Of a stretch of DNA of 64,000 bases, positions 1 through 7,880 are shown piece by piece. The stretch spans positions 1 to 64,000 of the forward strand of contig NZ_KB900726.1 of assembly GCF_000379185.1 (NCBI RefSeq), in the 5' to 3' direction. The translations under genes and the position numbers were made by a program. How positions within the stretch are numbered: the first letter of the stretch is position 1; the number at the start of each line of letters is the position of its first letter. The notes under the pieces are model-generated. The model made no database searches, was not told the origin of the DNA, and saw only the letters and a list, made by a program, of their open reading frames with translations. The DNA is from Capnocytophaga cynodegmi DSM 19736 (lineage in GTDB: Bacteria; Bacteroidota; Bacteroidia; Flavobacteriales; Flavobacteriaceae).

Positions 1-46
1 ATTTATTTAAGACTATACAACTAAAAAAATAGATATTTTAAAGAAA

Positions 47-75
47 AAAACAGCTTTAAAATTAAAAGCTGTTTT
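47..75 (-). terminator. Intrinsic terminator after the broken TonB receptor
   Basis: An 11-bp perfect stem (47-57 pairs with 65-75, core CAGCTTT/AAAGCTG) with a 7-nt loop. It is followed by a T-run when read on the minus strand and by another on the plus strand, so it can work in both directions. It lies about 70 bp beyond the end of the leftward receptor pseudogene. Confidence 0.75.
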
Positions 76-146
76 ATTTTTTTTACTTTCTTGATACAAA
101 TTAACGAGTGTAGTTAGGAGTTTTTGTAATTATAGGAATGTATGTA

Positions 147-2532
147 TTAACTTCTTCCGCGTTCTTCTGCATTTCCTCCCTCTCTTTTTTGTACTGAAAT
201 TTTGCTATTTCCAAATTTATAGGTAAGCGAAAGACGTAGGTAACGCGTGTCGTAGTATTGACGATAGCTTTCTGTAATGCCTTGTTGTTTAATTTTTCGG
301 GTATAAGTCATTATATTGGTTTTGAAGATGTCGTTTGCATTGAGAGCAATAGTTAATTTTTTATCGAAAGCTAAATATTTGATACCCAAATCTAAACTTG
401 AAACCTCCGAGCTTTTTGATGCTTCATTGTCCCACGGAAACTGATATTCATACGATACACTTGCTTGTAAAGTTTTGTTTTCATTCAGCATAAAAGTATT
501 CCCAAATATTGATAACCTCCCCAACTTTTCATTGGGTCGGGAAATGCAGCAACATAAGGTTTTACATTTTCGTAAGTTACAATCATATATGCCGAAAATT
601 CCCACCACCAAAACAAACTTTTATTGATATTTACCGAAGCACTCCACGAATCTCCATTAGCAAAATTTTCCCATTGCATTTTAGTTTCCTCCAAAGCAGG
701 ATTGTGATACGTAATTTGAGTTCCATTATCCTGTATGTTGGAATATGTTAGCTGGAATGTTAACCAATGTTTATAGGAATAGTTCAGCGTTGCTCCTAAT
801 AAATAGGTAGGCTGCAAAAATGGGTTGCCCACTACATACGATTTCGGATTCATATATAATCTTCCTGGGTTAAGTGAAAAGAATTGCGGACGATGAATGC
901 GACGGTTTACATTTGCCGAAATGTTGTGATTCTCATCAATTTTATATTGAATATATAATGTCGGGAAAAGCTTAAAGAAATTTCGTTTGTGTATTTTGTT
1001 ATTTGCTAAAACGGAAACTCCTTTGGTTTGTGTATTTTCGCCTCGAAGCCCTGCTTTTATGCTCCATTTCTTTCCGAAAGATTTCGCCCAATCGGCGTAC
1101 AAGGCTTGGGTATCTTCTGTATAAAGAAAATGGTCGTTGTGAGCAAGAGCTTGTATTTGATTTTCATCACGAAAATCGGATTCGGCTATATTATCGGTCT
1201 GTGTTCGGGAAATTTTCGTTCCGAAAGAAAGATTTCCCCACGAAACGGGTAGCTCCGCATCGGTTTTAAAGGAATAATTGTCTATTTTTTGTATAGAAAG
1301 CGAATTTACATACGACTTTGGTTGCGTGTTCAACTGATAATTATGAAAAATAGTGTTTAGGTTGTCATTTCTATCTTTTTTGTAATAAAAATAATCGGCA
1401 TCGAAGGTGAGTTTTGCTCCTTTATCTCCGATTTTTTGTAAGAAATTCACATTGACAGACAAATTTTGAGTGTTTTCAGGTTCAATTTGATAGGTAATAT
1501 ATTCTTTCATCAGTTTTGGATTGTTGTACATATACGCACGATTTGCTGTCAAACCATTGTTAATATTATCCGAAAAACTTCCCATAAACTGTACACCAAG
1601 CGTACTTTTTTGGGTTACATCGTAGTTCAAATTTACAAGAGGCACCCACGTTTTGTTTTTCCCTTCTATATCTAACCGATTGACCCAATATTCCTGTGGA
1701 TACCAAAAGTGAATGTCGTTTTCGTATTTCGATTTTCCGTCTGTATAGCCCAAATCAGCCAAAGCGGAAAACTTATTTTTTCGATAAGAAAAGTTTGCAC
1801 CGCTTCGCAATGTTCCTACAATTCCTTGTTGGTAGGAAGTTCGCAGAGTGGTGCTCCAATGGTCTTCCTTGGCTTTTTTCAGCACGATATTGATTAGTCC
1901 TGCATTGCCTTCGGCGTCGTATTTGGAAGGCGGTGTGGTGATAACTTCAATCTTTTGGATATTGTCGGACGATATCGATTTCAGGTAGTTAGTGAGTTCT
2001 TCGCCTGAAAGTTGTATTATTTTATCGTTGACCATTACACGCGTAAACCATTTTTGCCAACAATAGAAATATCCTCGTTACGCACCTGAACTCTGGGGGT
2101 AGATTTTAGGGCATCAAGGGCATCTCCACCACTTGCTTGAACAGAATTTTCTACGTTGAAAACAATTCTGTCCACTTTTTGTTCTACAAGTTTTTTACGA
2201 CCTTCAACAGTTACAGCTTCCATCTGAATAGACTCATCAATTTTTATAACTCCTAAATCAGTATTTTTGGAAAGTGATACGTTTTTGCTGAAAAGTTCCG
2301 TTCCGAATTGTTCTAAAATGAGGGTGTAATCGCCTTTCGGGATTTTCACCAAAAATTTTCCCGAAACATCAGTAAGTGTTCTGTGTACGGGTTTTTCGTC
2401 TTTCTTTAAGATGACATTCAGAAATTCAGCGGGTTTTTGCTGTTGATTTTTCACTTCTCCCGAAAGAGTGACTTCTTGGGCGGAAAGACTTATTGCCCAT
2501 AGTAAAAACAAAAAAGAAAATATGGTTTTCAT
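147..2532 (-). pseudogene. TonB-dependent outer-membrane receptor, broken by two frameshifts
   Basis: Three consecutive leftward reading frames (2532-2035, 2035-485 and about 530-147) together make one receptor of roughly 795 residues of the outer-membrane beta-barrel (OMP_b-brl_3) family. The first part has a signal peptide (MKTIFSFLFLLWAISLSAQ), a carboxypeptidase-regulatory-like fold and the start of the plug. The second has the rest of the plug, including a GEELTNYLKS segment, and most of the barrel. The third has the last strands and a basic C-terminal tail. Homology runs straight across both breaks. At 2035 the stop and next start overlap as TAATG, and around 520-530 a GGGG run shifts frame so that PMKSWG should continue as RLSIFGNT. 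The start at 2532 is preferred to 2556 because it begins the signal peptide. This could be true decay, phase variation in the G-run, or assembly error. A complete barrel is not encoded as read. Confidence 0.85.
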
Positions 2533-2580
2533 GGCAACTCTGTTTTTGATTTCCATCTTAAAGACGTATGAAAGAAAAAA

Positions 2581-2937
2581 ATGTTACAAAAAATCAGAAA
2601 TTTTATTCAAAAAAATGTACATTTGCCCAATAACGCATTCTCAAAATCCGTGAAAGAGTTGTTGTTACATATCAAAAAAGTTAAGTTCCTTTTTTGGGGA
2701 ATGTTCATTTTGTTTTCGCTTACGCCCTGTACTGCGAAAGGAATTCTTTTTGATAGTGCTGAAATATCATTTTTTAAACCGCTTCATAAAAATAGAACGA
2801 CTACCTCCTCATTTCAATGTCAAAATCTCGTCTCTGCGAATAAAAAACTTCGTACGGAATGTGTTCTAAATGTTTTGATAATCAGGAGAATGATTTGCTT
2901 TGTTCTACTGAGATATTTGCTTTTGATGCGAAAATAA
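2581..2937 (+). CDS. Hypothetical small protein, divergent from the broken receptor
   Basis: I do not recognise this 118-residue frame. It contains a hydrophobic stretch around residues 37-55 (KFLFWGMFILFSLTPCTA) that resembles a signal peptide or membrane anchor, followed by a polar region with two cysteines and a hydrophobic, basic C-terminus. A TAnnTTTG -7 box at 2618-2625 lies inside the 5' end, so translation could begin further in, for example at the GTG at 2650. That would place the hydrophobic stretch at the N-terminus. It sits head-to-head with the receptor, a position often held by small accessory proteins. Codon use is not clearly different from non-coding DNA, so it may not be a gene. 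Confidence 0.3.
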   Translation: MLQKIRNFIQKNVHLPNNAFSKSVKELLLHIKKVKFLFWGMFILFSLTPCTAKGILFDSAEISFFKPLHKNRTTTSSFQCQNLVSANKKLRTECVLNVLIIRRMICFVLLRYLLLMRK

Positions 2938-3110
2938 AAAATGAGTATTTTAATCAAAACTCTGCAAATACTCCTCCTAAATACATTCTTTTCAGGTGTT
3001 TAAGAATTCATTTAAGTTAATTTTTTCTGATAGTAGGTTTTCAATTGAAATAAATTGAAAGAAACCTATAACTATTATATTATTTTACTTTTCTGATTTG
3101 GAAAGTAAGC

Positions 3111-3118
3111 TATTTTTG
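3111..3118 (+). promoter_or_regulatory. Putative -7 promoter box (TATTTTTG)
   Basis: This matches the Bacteroidota -7 consensus TAnnTTTG and lies 32 bp before the DoxD-like start. No convincing -33 TTTG at the usual spacing is seen. Confidence 0.4.
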
Positions 3119-3149
3119 TAATAAAATTTTAATATTAAAAAGAGTTTAA

Positions 3150-4169
3150 ATGAAAAATAATACATATCAGGAGCAATTCTCCTCTTGGGCAGGGTTGTTC
3201 GCTTTGTCTTTACGTTTGGTTATCGGTTGGACGTACTTTTCTGCCTTTTGGCGACGCGTGGTTTTAGAAGATAAACTTTCTCCGGAAGTGGCAGGTTATG
3301 TAGGTGAGAAGTTTAATCATTTTTTACCTAATGCATTGGGAATAAAACCTTTAATTGAATACTTAGTCTCTAATCCCGATAAATTAGAGTTTGCTATGAT
3401 AGCCTTTACCATAGTGGAAGCGATTGTGGGCTTGTTCATTATGTTAGGGCTATTCACACGCTTGATGAGCATTGGAGTTTTTTCTTTAGCAATGGGAATT
3501 TTGTTGGGTTCAGGATGGTTGGGAACCACTTGTTTAGACGAATGGCAAATCGGCGTTTTGGGCTTAGCGGGAGGTTTTACCATTTTCCTGACGGGTGGTG
3601 GATTTTATTCACTTGATGATTTTTTGATGCGTAAAAACTATGCTTTTACCTCCAAAAAGTGGTTTAATTACTTAGGTTCAGGAGTTTTGACAATCAAACA
3701 ATTGAAACCTTTGGTATTGATATTTTCGCTGTTTATTTTTGTGGTAACTTTGTTTACGAACCAATATTTTCACGGAGGTTTATTTGGAAAATTGCATAAT
3801 AAATCGGTAAAGCCCAAAGTAGAAATCTCAAATGTAATATTAGCTGATAATGAACTCACTTTTGAAGTATTTCGGGTAGAAGGAGCCGATGTGTATGGTT
3901 CTTTTTTAATTGAAGTACAAATTTTAAATGAAAAAGGAGAAGTTTCTAAAAGTTGGAATATGAGCTATTTATCAAAATTTCCTCAGGAGAAAATCAATAA
4001 TCATTATGTAGCAAAAGTGAAGCCTGGTAAGCATAGTCTGATATTGCCTTTGGGAGCAAAAGCAGATTTGTCAGTTTCGTTAGAAGGATTGCCTAAATCA
4101 GAAATTAAAACCTTGAAACTTATCGATATTAGTGGAGCTGAGTGGATTGCTGAAATACACCGAAAATAA
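3150..4169 (+). CDS. DoxX-family membrane protein, TQO small subunit (DoxD/DoxA-like)
   Basis: A 339-residue membrane protein. Residues 1-170 look like the DoxD part of thiosulfate:quinone oxidoreductase, with four predicted membrane segments. They include an N-terminal RLVIGWTYFSAFWRR segment and GLFTRLMSIGVFSLAMGILL. A fifth hydrophobic segment (about 185-205, LKPLVLIFSLFIFVVTLFTN) leads to a soluble C-terminal domain with a beta pattern like DoxA. In Acidianus the two halves are separate proteins that oxidise thiosulfate and reduce quinone. Fused versions are common in Bacteroidota, where the substrate is mostly untested. The gene seems to stand alone, 42 bp before the next gene, with its own -7 box. 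The family is fairly sure; enzymatic activity on thiosulfate is inference. Confidence 0.75.
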   Translation: MKNNTYQEQFSSWAGLFALSLRLVIGWTYFSAFWRRVVLEDKLSPEVAGYVGEKFNHFLPNALGIKPLIEYLVSNPDKLEFAMIAFTIVEAIVGLFIMLGLFTRLMSIGVFSLAMGILLGSGWLGTTCLDEWQIGVLGLAGGFTIFLTGGGFYSLDDFLMRKNYAFTSKKWFNYLGSGVLTIKQLKPLVLIFSLFIFVVTLFTNQYFHGGLFGKLHNKSVKPKVEISNVILADNELTFEVFRVEGADVYGSFLIEVQILNEKGEVSKSWNMSYLSKFPQEKINNHYVAKVKPGKHSLILPLGAKADLSVSLEGLPKSEIKTLKLIDISGAEWIAEIHRK

Positions 4170-4211
4170 AGTATGTTTGTTCTTATTAAGAAGATTATTT
4201 AACTTTGCATT

Positions 4212-4685
4212 ATGCAAAGATTAAACTTCAAAGAATATTCTTTTCGATTCAAAAAAATAGATGATAAGTTATTTATTTTTGATGAAATCAGAAAGAAATT
4301 TGTAGCATTACAGCCAGAAGAATGGGTACGTCAGCACGTTATTTGTTTTCTGATAGAGGAAAAAAAAGTACCGAAATCACTGATAAATGTGGAGAAAGAA
4401 ATAACCATTAATGGTCTGGCAAAACGCTATGATATAGTAGTTTTCTCAAGAAATGGTAATATTCTTTTGGCAGTAGAGTGTAAGGCTCCTACGATACAAA
4501 TTTCGCAAGTGGTTTTTGACCAAATTGCACGTTATAATTTGATGTTGAAATCTGAAATTTTGATGATAACCAATGGTTTAAATCATTACTTTTGTCAGAT
4601 GGATTATCAGAATGGTAAGTATCTTTTTCTGAAAGAATTGCCCGAGTATGATTTTTTAGTTAAAATGAAAGAGGATAAAGATTGA
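4212..4685 (+). CDS. Stand-alone HSDR_N-type restriction endonuclease-like domain protein
   Basis: A 157-residue protein resembling only the N-terminal nuclease domain of type I restriction R subunits (HSDR_N_2). The core of a PD-(D/E)xK nuclease is visible: Asp74 in YDIVVF, then Glu89 and Lys91 in AVECKAP, with Gln104 near the QIARY helix. These residues look intact, so it may cut or bind DNA. No helicase, specificity or methylase gene is nearby, so this is not a working type I system. Family members in Bacteroidetes are usually solitary. Its stop codon lies at the edge of a terminator stem. The physiological role is unknown. Confidence 0.75.
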   Translation: MQRLNFKEYSFRFKKIDDKLFIFDEIRKKFVALQPEEWVRQHVICFLIEEKKVPKSLINVEKEITINGLAKRYDIVVFSRNGNILLAVECKAPTIQISQVVFDQIARYNLMLKSEILMITNGLNHYFCQMDYQNGKYLFLKELPEYDFLVKMKEDKD

Positions 4686-4702
4686 AAAAAATCTTTATCC
4701 TC
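4671..4702. terminator. Terminator shared by convergent genes
   Basis: A perfect 12-bp stem (4671-4682 with 4691-4702, GAGGATAAAGAT paired with ATCTTTATCCTC) and an 8-nt loop, then TTTTTTC on the plus strand. The left arm is the last codons of the nuclease-domain gene. It lies between two convergent genes. Confidence 0.85.
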
Positions 4703-4724
4703 TTTTTTCTATGTTTTAAGGAAA

Positions 4725-6146
4725 TTATCCTATAATCATTCCTGCAATAGTTGCGGAGAGAAGTGAGGCTAACGAACCACCCAAAACGGCCTTCAGTCCA
4801 AATTCAGAAAGAGTTTTTCGCTGACTGGGAGCTAAAGAGCCAATTCCTCCAATTTGTATTCCGATAGAGGCAAAGTTTGCAAATCCACAAAGCATATACG
4901 TTGCGATGATTACCGATTTGTCATACAACAAATGTGTGGCACTTGTAACATTTTTCAAATCAGCTAATTGTGTGTATGCTACAAACTCAGAAGAAGCTAA
5001 TTTTACCCCTAAAAGTTGTCCCATTAACATCATATCTTCTTTGGGAACACCAATAAGCCACATTAATGGAGAGAAAACAAATCCTAAAATCATTTCCAGT
5101 GACAGGCTTTTATATGGCGTATTCTCTGCAATGAATCCATTCAAGGAAGTGAAATCTCCTACCCAAGAAAAGAAATAATTAATCATTGCAATAAAAGCCA
5201 CAAAAACCAGTAGCATTCCTCCTACATTGGCTGCTAATTTTAATCCTTCAGTGGTTCCGTTGGCTATGGCGTCTAATACGTTAGAACCTACATTTTCAAC
5301 AGATACTTTTGAGTCATTTGAAAAAGTTTCAGTTTGTGGATATAATATTTTTGAAACTACAATGGCTCCAGGTGCTGCCATTACAGAGGCTGCCAATAAG
5401 TGTTTGGCAAACATCAATCGTAAGGCTGGGTCATTTCCGCCTAAAAAACCAATATAAGCTGCTAAAACACCACCTGCCACAGTAGCCATTCCACCAATCA
5501 TAACAAGTAAAATTTCGGAACGAGTCATTTTTGCAAGATAGGCTTTAATCATCAGTGGAGCTTCGGTTTGCCCTAAAAATATATTTCCTGCTACGGAAAG
5601 GCTTTCTGCTCCCGAAATTCCCAAAAACTTGGATAAAAACCAAGCCAATCCCCGTACAATGATTTGAATAACACCTAAATAGAAAAGTAGAGAGGTTAAA
5701 GCAGAAAAGAAAATAATTGTAGGTAAAATCTGGAAGACAAAAATAAAACCATACGTGTTGCTATCCATCAGTCCTCCTAATAAAAATTCGCTTCCAGCTT
5801 TAGTAAAATCTAAAATCAAAACGAAAATTCCTCCTACTTTTTCAAATATATTTTGTATAAAGCTCACTTTCAGAACCCCAAAAGCCAGTAAGATTTGTAT
5901 TCCGAGCCCAATGCCAACAGTTTTCCAGTTGATTTTCTTTCTGTTACTACTAAAAATGTAAGCAATCAGTAAAAGAACAACCATTCCTAAAGCACCTCTG
6001 TACAGATTTTCAAATGTAAAACCTTGACTTTGTATAAGTTTTGCGGTTACTTCGGTCGAAGTTTCCAACTCTTGTTGCACATCTTGAGCAAAAATAAATG
6101 CGGGAAAGAAAAAAAATATACCAAGAATTTTTAATACTGTATTCAT
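4725..6146 (-). CDS. NupC-family concentrative nucleoside transporter
   Basis: A 473-residue inner-membrane transporter of the CNT/NupC family, which imports nucleosides with sodium or protons. The family signature GQTEAPLMIKAYL is at about 192-204, in the region that binds substrate. A Nucleos_tra2-like gate region (GNDPALRLMFAKHLLAASVMAAPGA, about 232-258) and the C-terminal GFANFASIGIQIGG segment are also present. The N-terminus starts with a signal-peptide-like stretch ending FAQ at about residue 21 and a short polar loop before the first CNT helix. This extension is absent from E. coli NupC but common in Bacteroidota. The next gene upstream, the bifunctional nuclease, is 20 bp away on the same strand, so the two are probably co-transcribed. 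Confidence 0.9.
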   Translation of the reverse strand: MNTVLKILGIFFFFPAFIFAQDVQQELETSTEVTAKLIQSQGFTFENLYRGALGMVVLLLIAYIFSSNRKKINWKTVGIGLGIQILLAFGVLKVSFIQNIFEKVGGIFVLILDFTKAGSEFLLGGLMDSNTYGFIFVFQILPTIIFFSALTSLLFYLGVIQIIVRGLAWFLSKFLGISGAESLSVAGNIFLGQTEAPLMIKAYLAKMTRSEILLVMIGGMATVAGGVLAAYIGFLGGNDPALRLMFAKHLLAASVMAAPGAIVVSKILYPQTETFSNDSKVSVENVGSNVLDAIANGTTEGLKLAANVGGMLLVFVAFIAMINYFFSWVGDFTSLNGFIAENTPYKSLSLEMILGFVFSPLMWLIGVPKEDMMLMGQLLGVKLASSEFVAYTQLADLKNVTSATHLLYDKSVIIATYMLCGFANFASIGIQIGGIGSLAPSQRKTLSEFGLKAVLGGSLASLLSATIAGMIIG

Positions 6147-6166
6147 CTTTGATTTGTAGGATTAAT

Positions 6167-6781
6167 TTATAGTGATTTTTCTCTTTTTGTTATTTCGTCT
6201 CGGATTTGAGCTGCTAATTCATAATCTTCATTTTCCACACAATCATTGAGCATTCGTTTTAAATCTTGAAGTGAATGATGTTCAAAGCGATTTTTTTCTT
6301 TAGGAGGTTCCTGTTTTTCAGGATAATCCAGTGTAGGACTTATGGTTGTCTCTATAGTATAATTTTGATTAGGAATTTGAACACCAGCTTTTTGCAGAAT
6401 ACTTTTGTACGTGTAAATAGGAGCTTTGAAACGCAGAGCGATTGCAATGGCATCACTTGTACGAGCATCAATTGAGTGTTCAATTCCGTTTTGTTCACAA
6501 ATCATATTGGAATGGAAGATTCCTTCAGTTAATTTGTGAATAATGATTTTGTTCACTTTCACTTTGAAAGTTTGTGCAAAAATTTTGAAAAGGTCGTGAG
6601 TTAAAGGTCTTGGAGGAATCATATTTTTATCCATTTCGAGGGCAATAGCCTGAGCTTCAAAAGCACCAATAACAATTGGTAATTTTAAATCAGATTTTAA
6701 CTCGTGCAAAATTAATACGAAAGCCTCATTTTGAGATTGGCTGTAGGCAATTCTTTCTACGGAAAGTTCAACTAAGTCCAT
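6167..6781 (-). CDS. Bifunctional nuclease (BFN/DUF151) with C-terminal UVR motif
   Basis: A 204-residue protein. Residues 1-135 form the BFN (DUF151) domain, with the typical LPIVIGAFEAQAIAL and ARTSDAIAIALRFKAPIY segments. A linker follows, then a UvrB/UvrC (UVR) helical motif at about 170-204 (LQDLKRMLNDCVENEDYELA). BFN proteins were described with both DNase and RNase activity in plants and Mycobacterium. The UVR motif is a protein-interaction hairpin shared with excision-repair proteins, so a role in nucleic acid turnover or repair is inferred. It is followed 20 bp later by the NupC gene, which suggests a link to nucleotide salvage. Confidence 0.88.
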   Translation of the reverse strand: MDLVELSVERIAYSQSQNEAFVLILHELKSDLKLPIVIGAFEAQAIALEMDKNMIPPRPLTHDLFKIFAQTFKVKVNKIIIHKLTEGIFHSNMICEQNGIEHSIDARTSDAIAIALRFKAPIYTYKSILQKAGVQIPNQNYTIETTISPTLDYPEKQEPPKEKNRFEHHSLQDLKRMLNDCVENEDYELAAQIRDEITKREKSL

Positions 6782-6872
6782 TATGTTTGAAATTCAATGT
6801 GGTATTCAGATGGTAAAAATAGTGTAAAAAAATAAGACTAAAAAGTTTTTGTTTAAAATTTACTTTTGGGGG

Positions 6873-6903
6873 TTTGAATATTAGTATAGTTGTACTAAAT
6901 TTG
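6873..6903 (+). promoter_or_regulatory. Promoter of the metallopeptidase gene (-33 TTTG, -7 TAAATTTG)
   Basis: A -33 TTTG at 6873-6876 and a -7 TAAATTTG at 6896-6903 are separated by 19 bp, a close match to the Bacteroidota sigma-ABfr-type promoter. Transcription would start near 6910, giving a leader of about 60 nt. Confidence 0.7.
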
Positions 6904-6970
6904 CCAAAAGTATATCAGAGATTTATGCTGATTTGTACGAGTTATCTATTGAATAAAAAAACGTAATATT

Positions 6971-7831
6971 ATGAAATGGCAAGGTAGAAGACAGAGCAAA
7001 AACGTAGAGGACAGAAGAGGAATGGGAGCAGGTAAGAAAATAGCTGCTGGTGGAGGAGTATTGGGAATTATTATTGTACTTTTACAACTCTTCGGTGGAG
7101 AAACAGGTCAGAATATTGCTCCAGTACTTGAGCAATTTAATAGAGGACAACAGGTGGAGCAAACTTCACGAGTTGTAGAACTTACAGAAGAGCAAAAACA
7201 AATAGGTGAATTTGCTGCAACTGTTTTGGCGGATACAGAAGATGTGTGGGAAAAAATTTTTGCAGAGAATGGCTTGGGAACTTACAAAAAGCCAACATTA
7301 GTGTTATTTACAGATGTGGTGGAGTCGGGCTGTGGAAGAGCAACGGCTTCTGTAGGTCCATTTTATTGTCCTGCAGACCATAAACTTTATATGGATATGG
7401 CTTTTTTTGAGGAACTTAGAACAAGATTTGGAGCTAAAGGAGGGGATTTTGCTATAGCTTATGTAATGGCTCACGAGGTTGGTCATCATATACAAACACT
7501 TTTAGGTACTTCACAGAAGTTAAGACAAGCACAACAAGGAAAAAGCAAAAAAGAAGCTAATAAATTATCGGTTGCTTTTGAATTACAGGCTGATTTTTAC
7601 GCAGGAGTTTGGGCTCATCATAATAAAAAATATTTGGAAGAAGGTGATATAGAGGAAGCTATGAGTGCAGCTCACGCAGTGGGAGATGATGCTATCCAAA
7701 AGCGTATGCAAGGACACGTAGTGCCAGATTCGTTCACGCACGGAACTTCCGAACAACGTAAAAAATGGTTTATGAAAGGTTATACAACAGGAGATATAAG
7801 GCAGGGAAATACATTTGCAGAAATTGATTAA
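6971..7831 (+). CDS. YpfJ-type neutral zinc metallopeptidase
   Basis: A 286-residue membrane-anchored putative protease of the YpfJ/KPN_02809 family (PF04228). The N-terminus has the family start (MKWQGRRQSKNVEDRRG), then a glycine-rich turn and one membrane helix at about 24-42. The rest is predicted to be outside the cytoplasm. The zinc site HEVGHH (His168, Glu169, His172) is intact. The conserved GCGRATASVGPFYCPAD segment (about 120-136) precedes it, and ELQADFYAGVWAH (about 207-219) may supply the third ligand. No substrate is known for this family. It stands alone between its own promoter and a bidirectional terminator. Confidence 0.88.
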   Translation: MKWQGRRQSKNVEDRRGMGAGKKIAAGGGVLGIIIVLLQLFGGETGQNIAPVLEQFNRGQQVEQTSRVVELTEEQKQIGEFAATVLADTEDVWEKIFAENGLGTYKKPTLVLFTDVVESGCGRATASVGPFYCPADHKLYMDMAFFEELRTRFGAKGGDFAIAYVMAHEVGHHIQTLLGTSQKLRQAQQGKSKKEANKLSVAFELQADFYAGVWAHHNKKYLEEGDIEEAMSAAHAVGDDAIQKRMQGHVVPDSFTHGTSEQRKKWFMKGYTTGDIRQGNTFAEID

Positions 7832-7836
7832 AAGCG

Positions 7837-7876
7837 AAAAAGATTCAAAAACAGAACTTTGTTTTTGAATCTTTTT
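7837..7876. terminator. Bidirectional terminator between convergent genes
   Basis: A 16-bp stem (7837-7852 with 7861-7876, core AGATTCAAAAAC/GTTTTTGAATCT) and an 8-nt loop, with A- and T-runs on the two sides. It separates the metallopeptidase from the convergent DUF5686 gene. Confidence 0.85.
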
Positions 7877-7880
7877 TATT

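Noticed and set aside
2030-2040. Programmed frameshift in the receptor
   Set aside because: No slippery heptamer or downstream stem is seen at the TAATG junction, and a second break further on makes decay or error more likely.
147-2556. Three separate genes in the left-edge receptor region
   Set aside because: The three frames give one continuous receptor by homology order (signal, plug, barrel), so they are one broken gene.
4212-4685. Type I restriction-modification system
   Set aside because: Only a nuclease-domain protein is present; no helicase, HsdM or HsdS is seen nearby.
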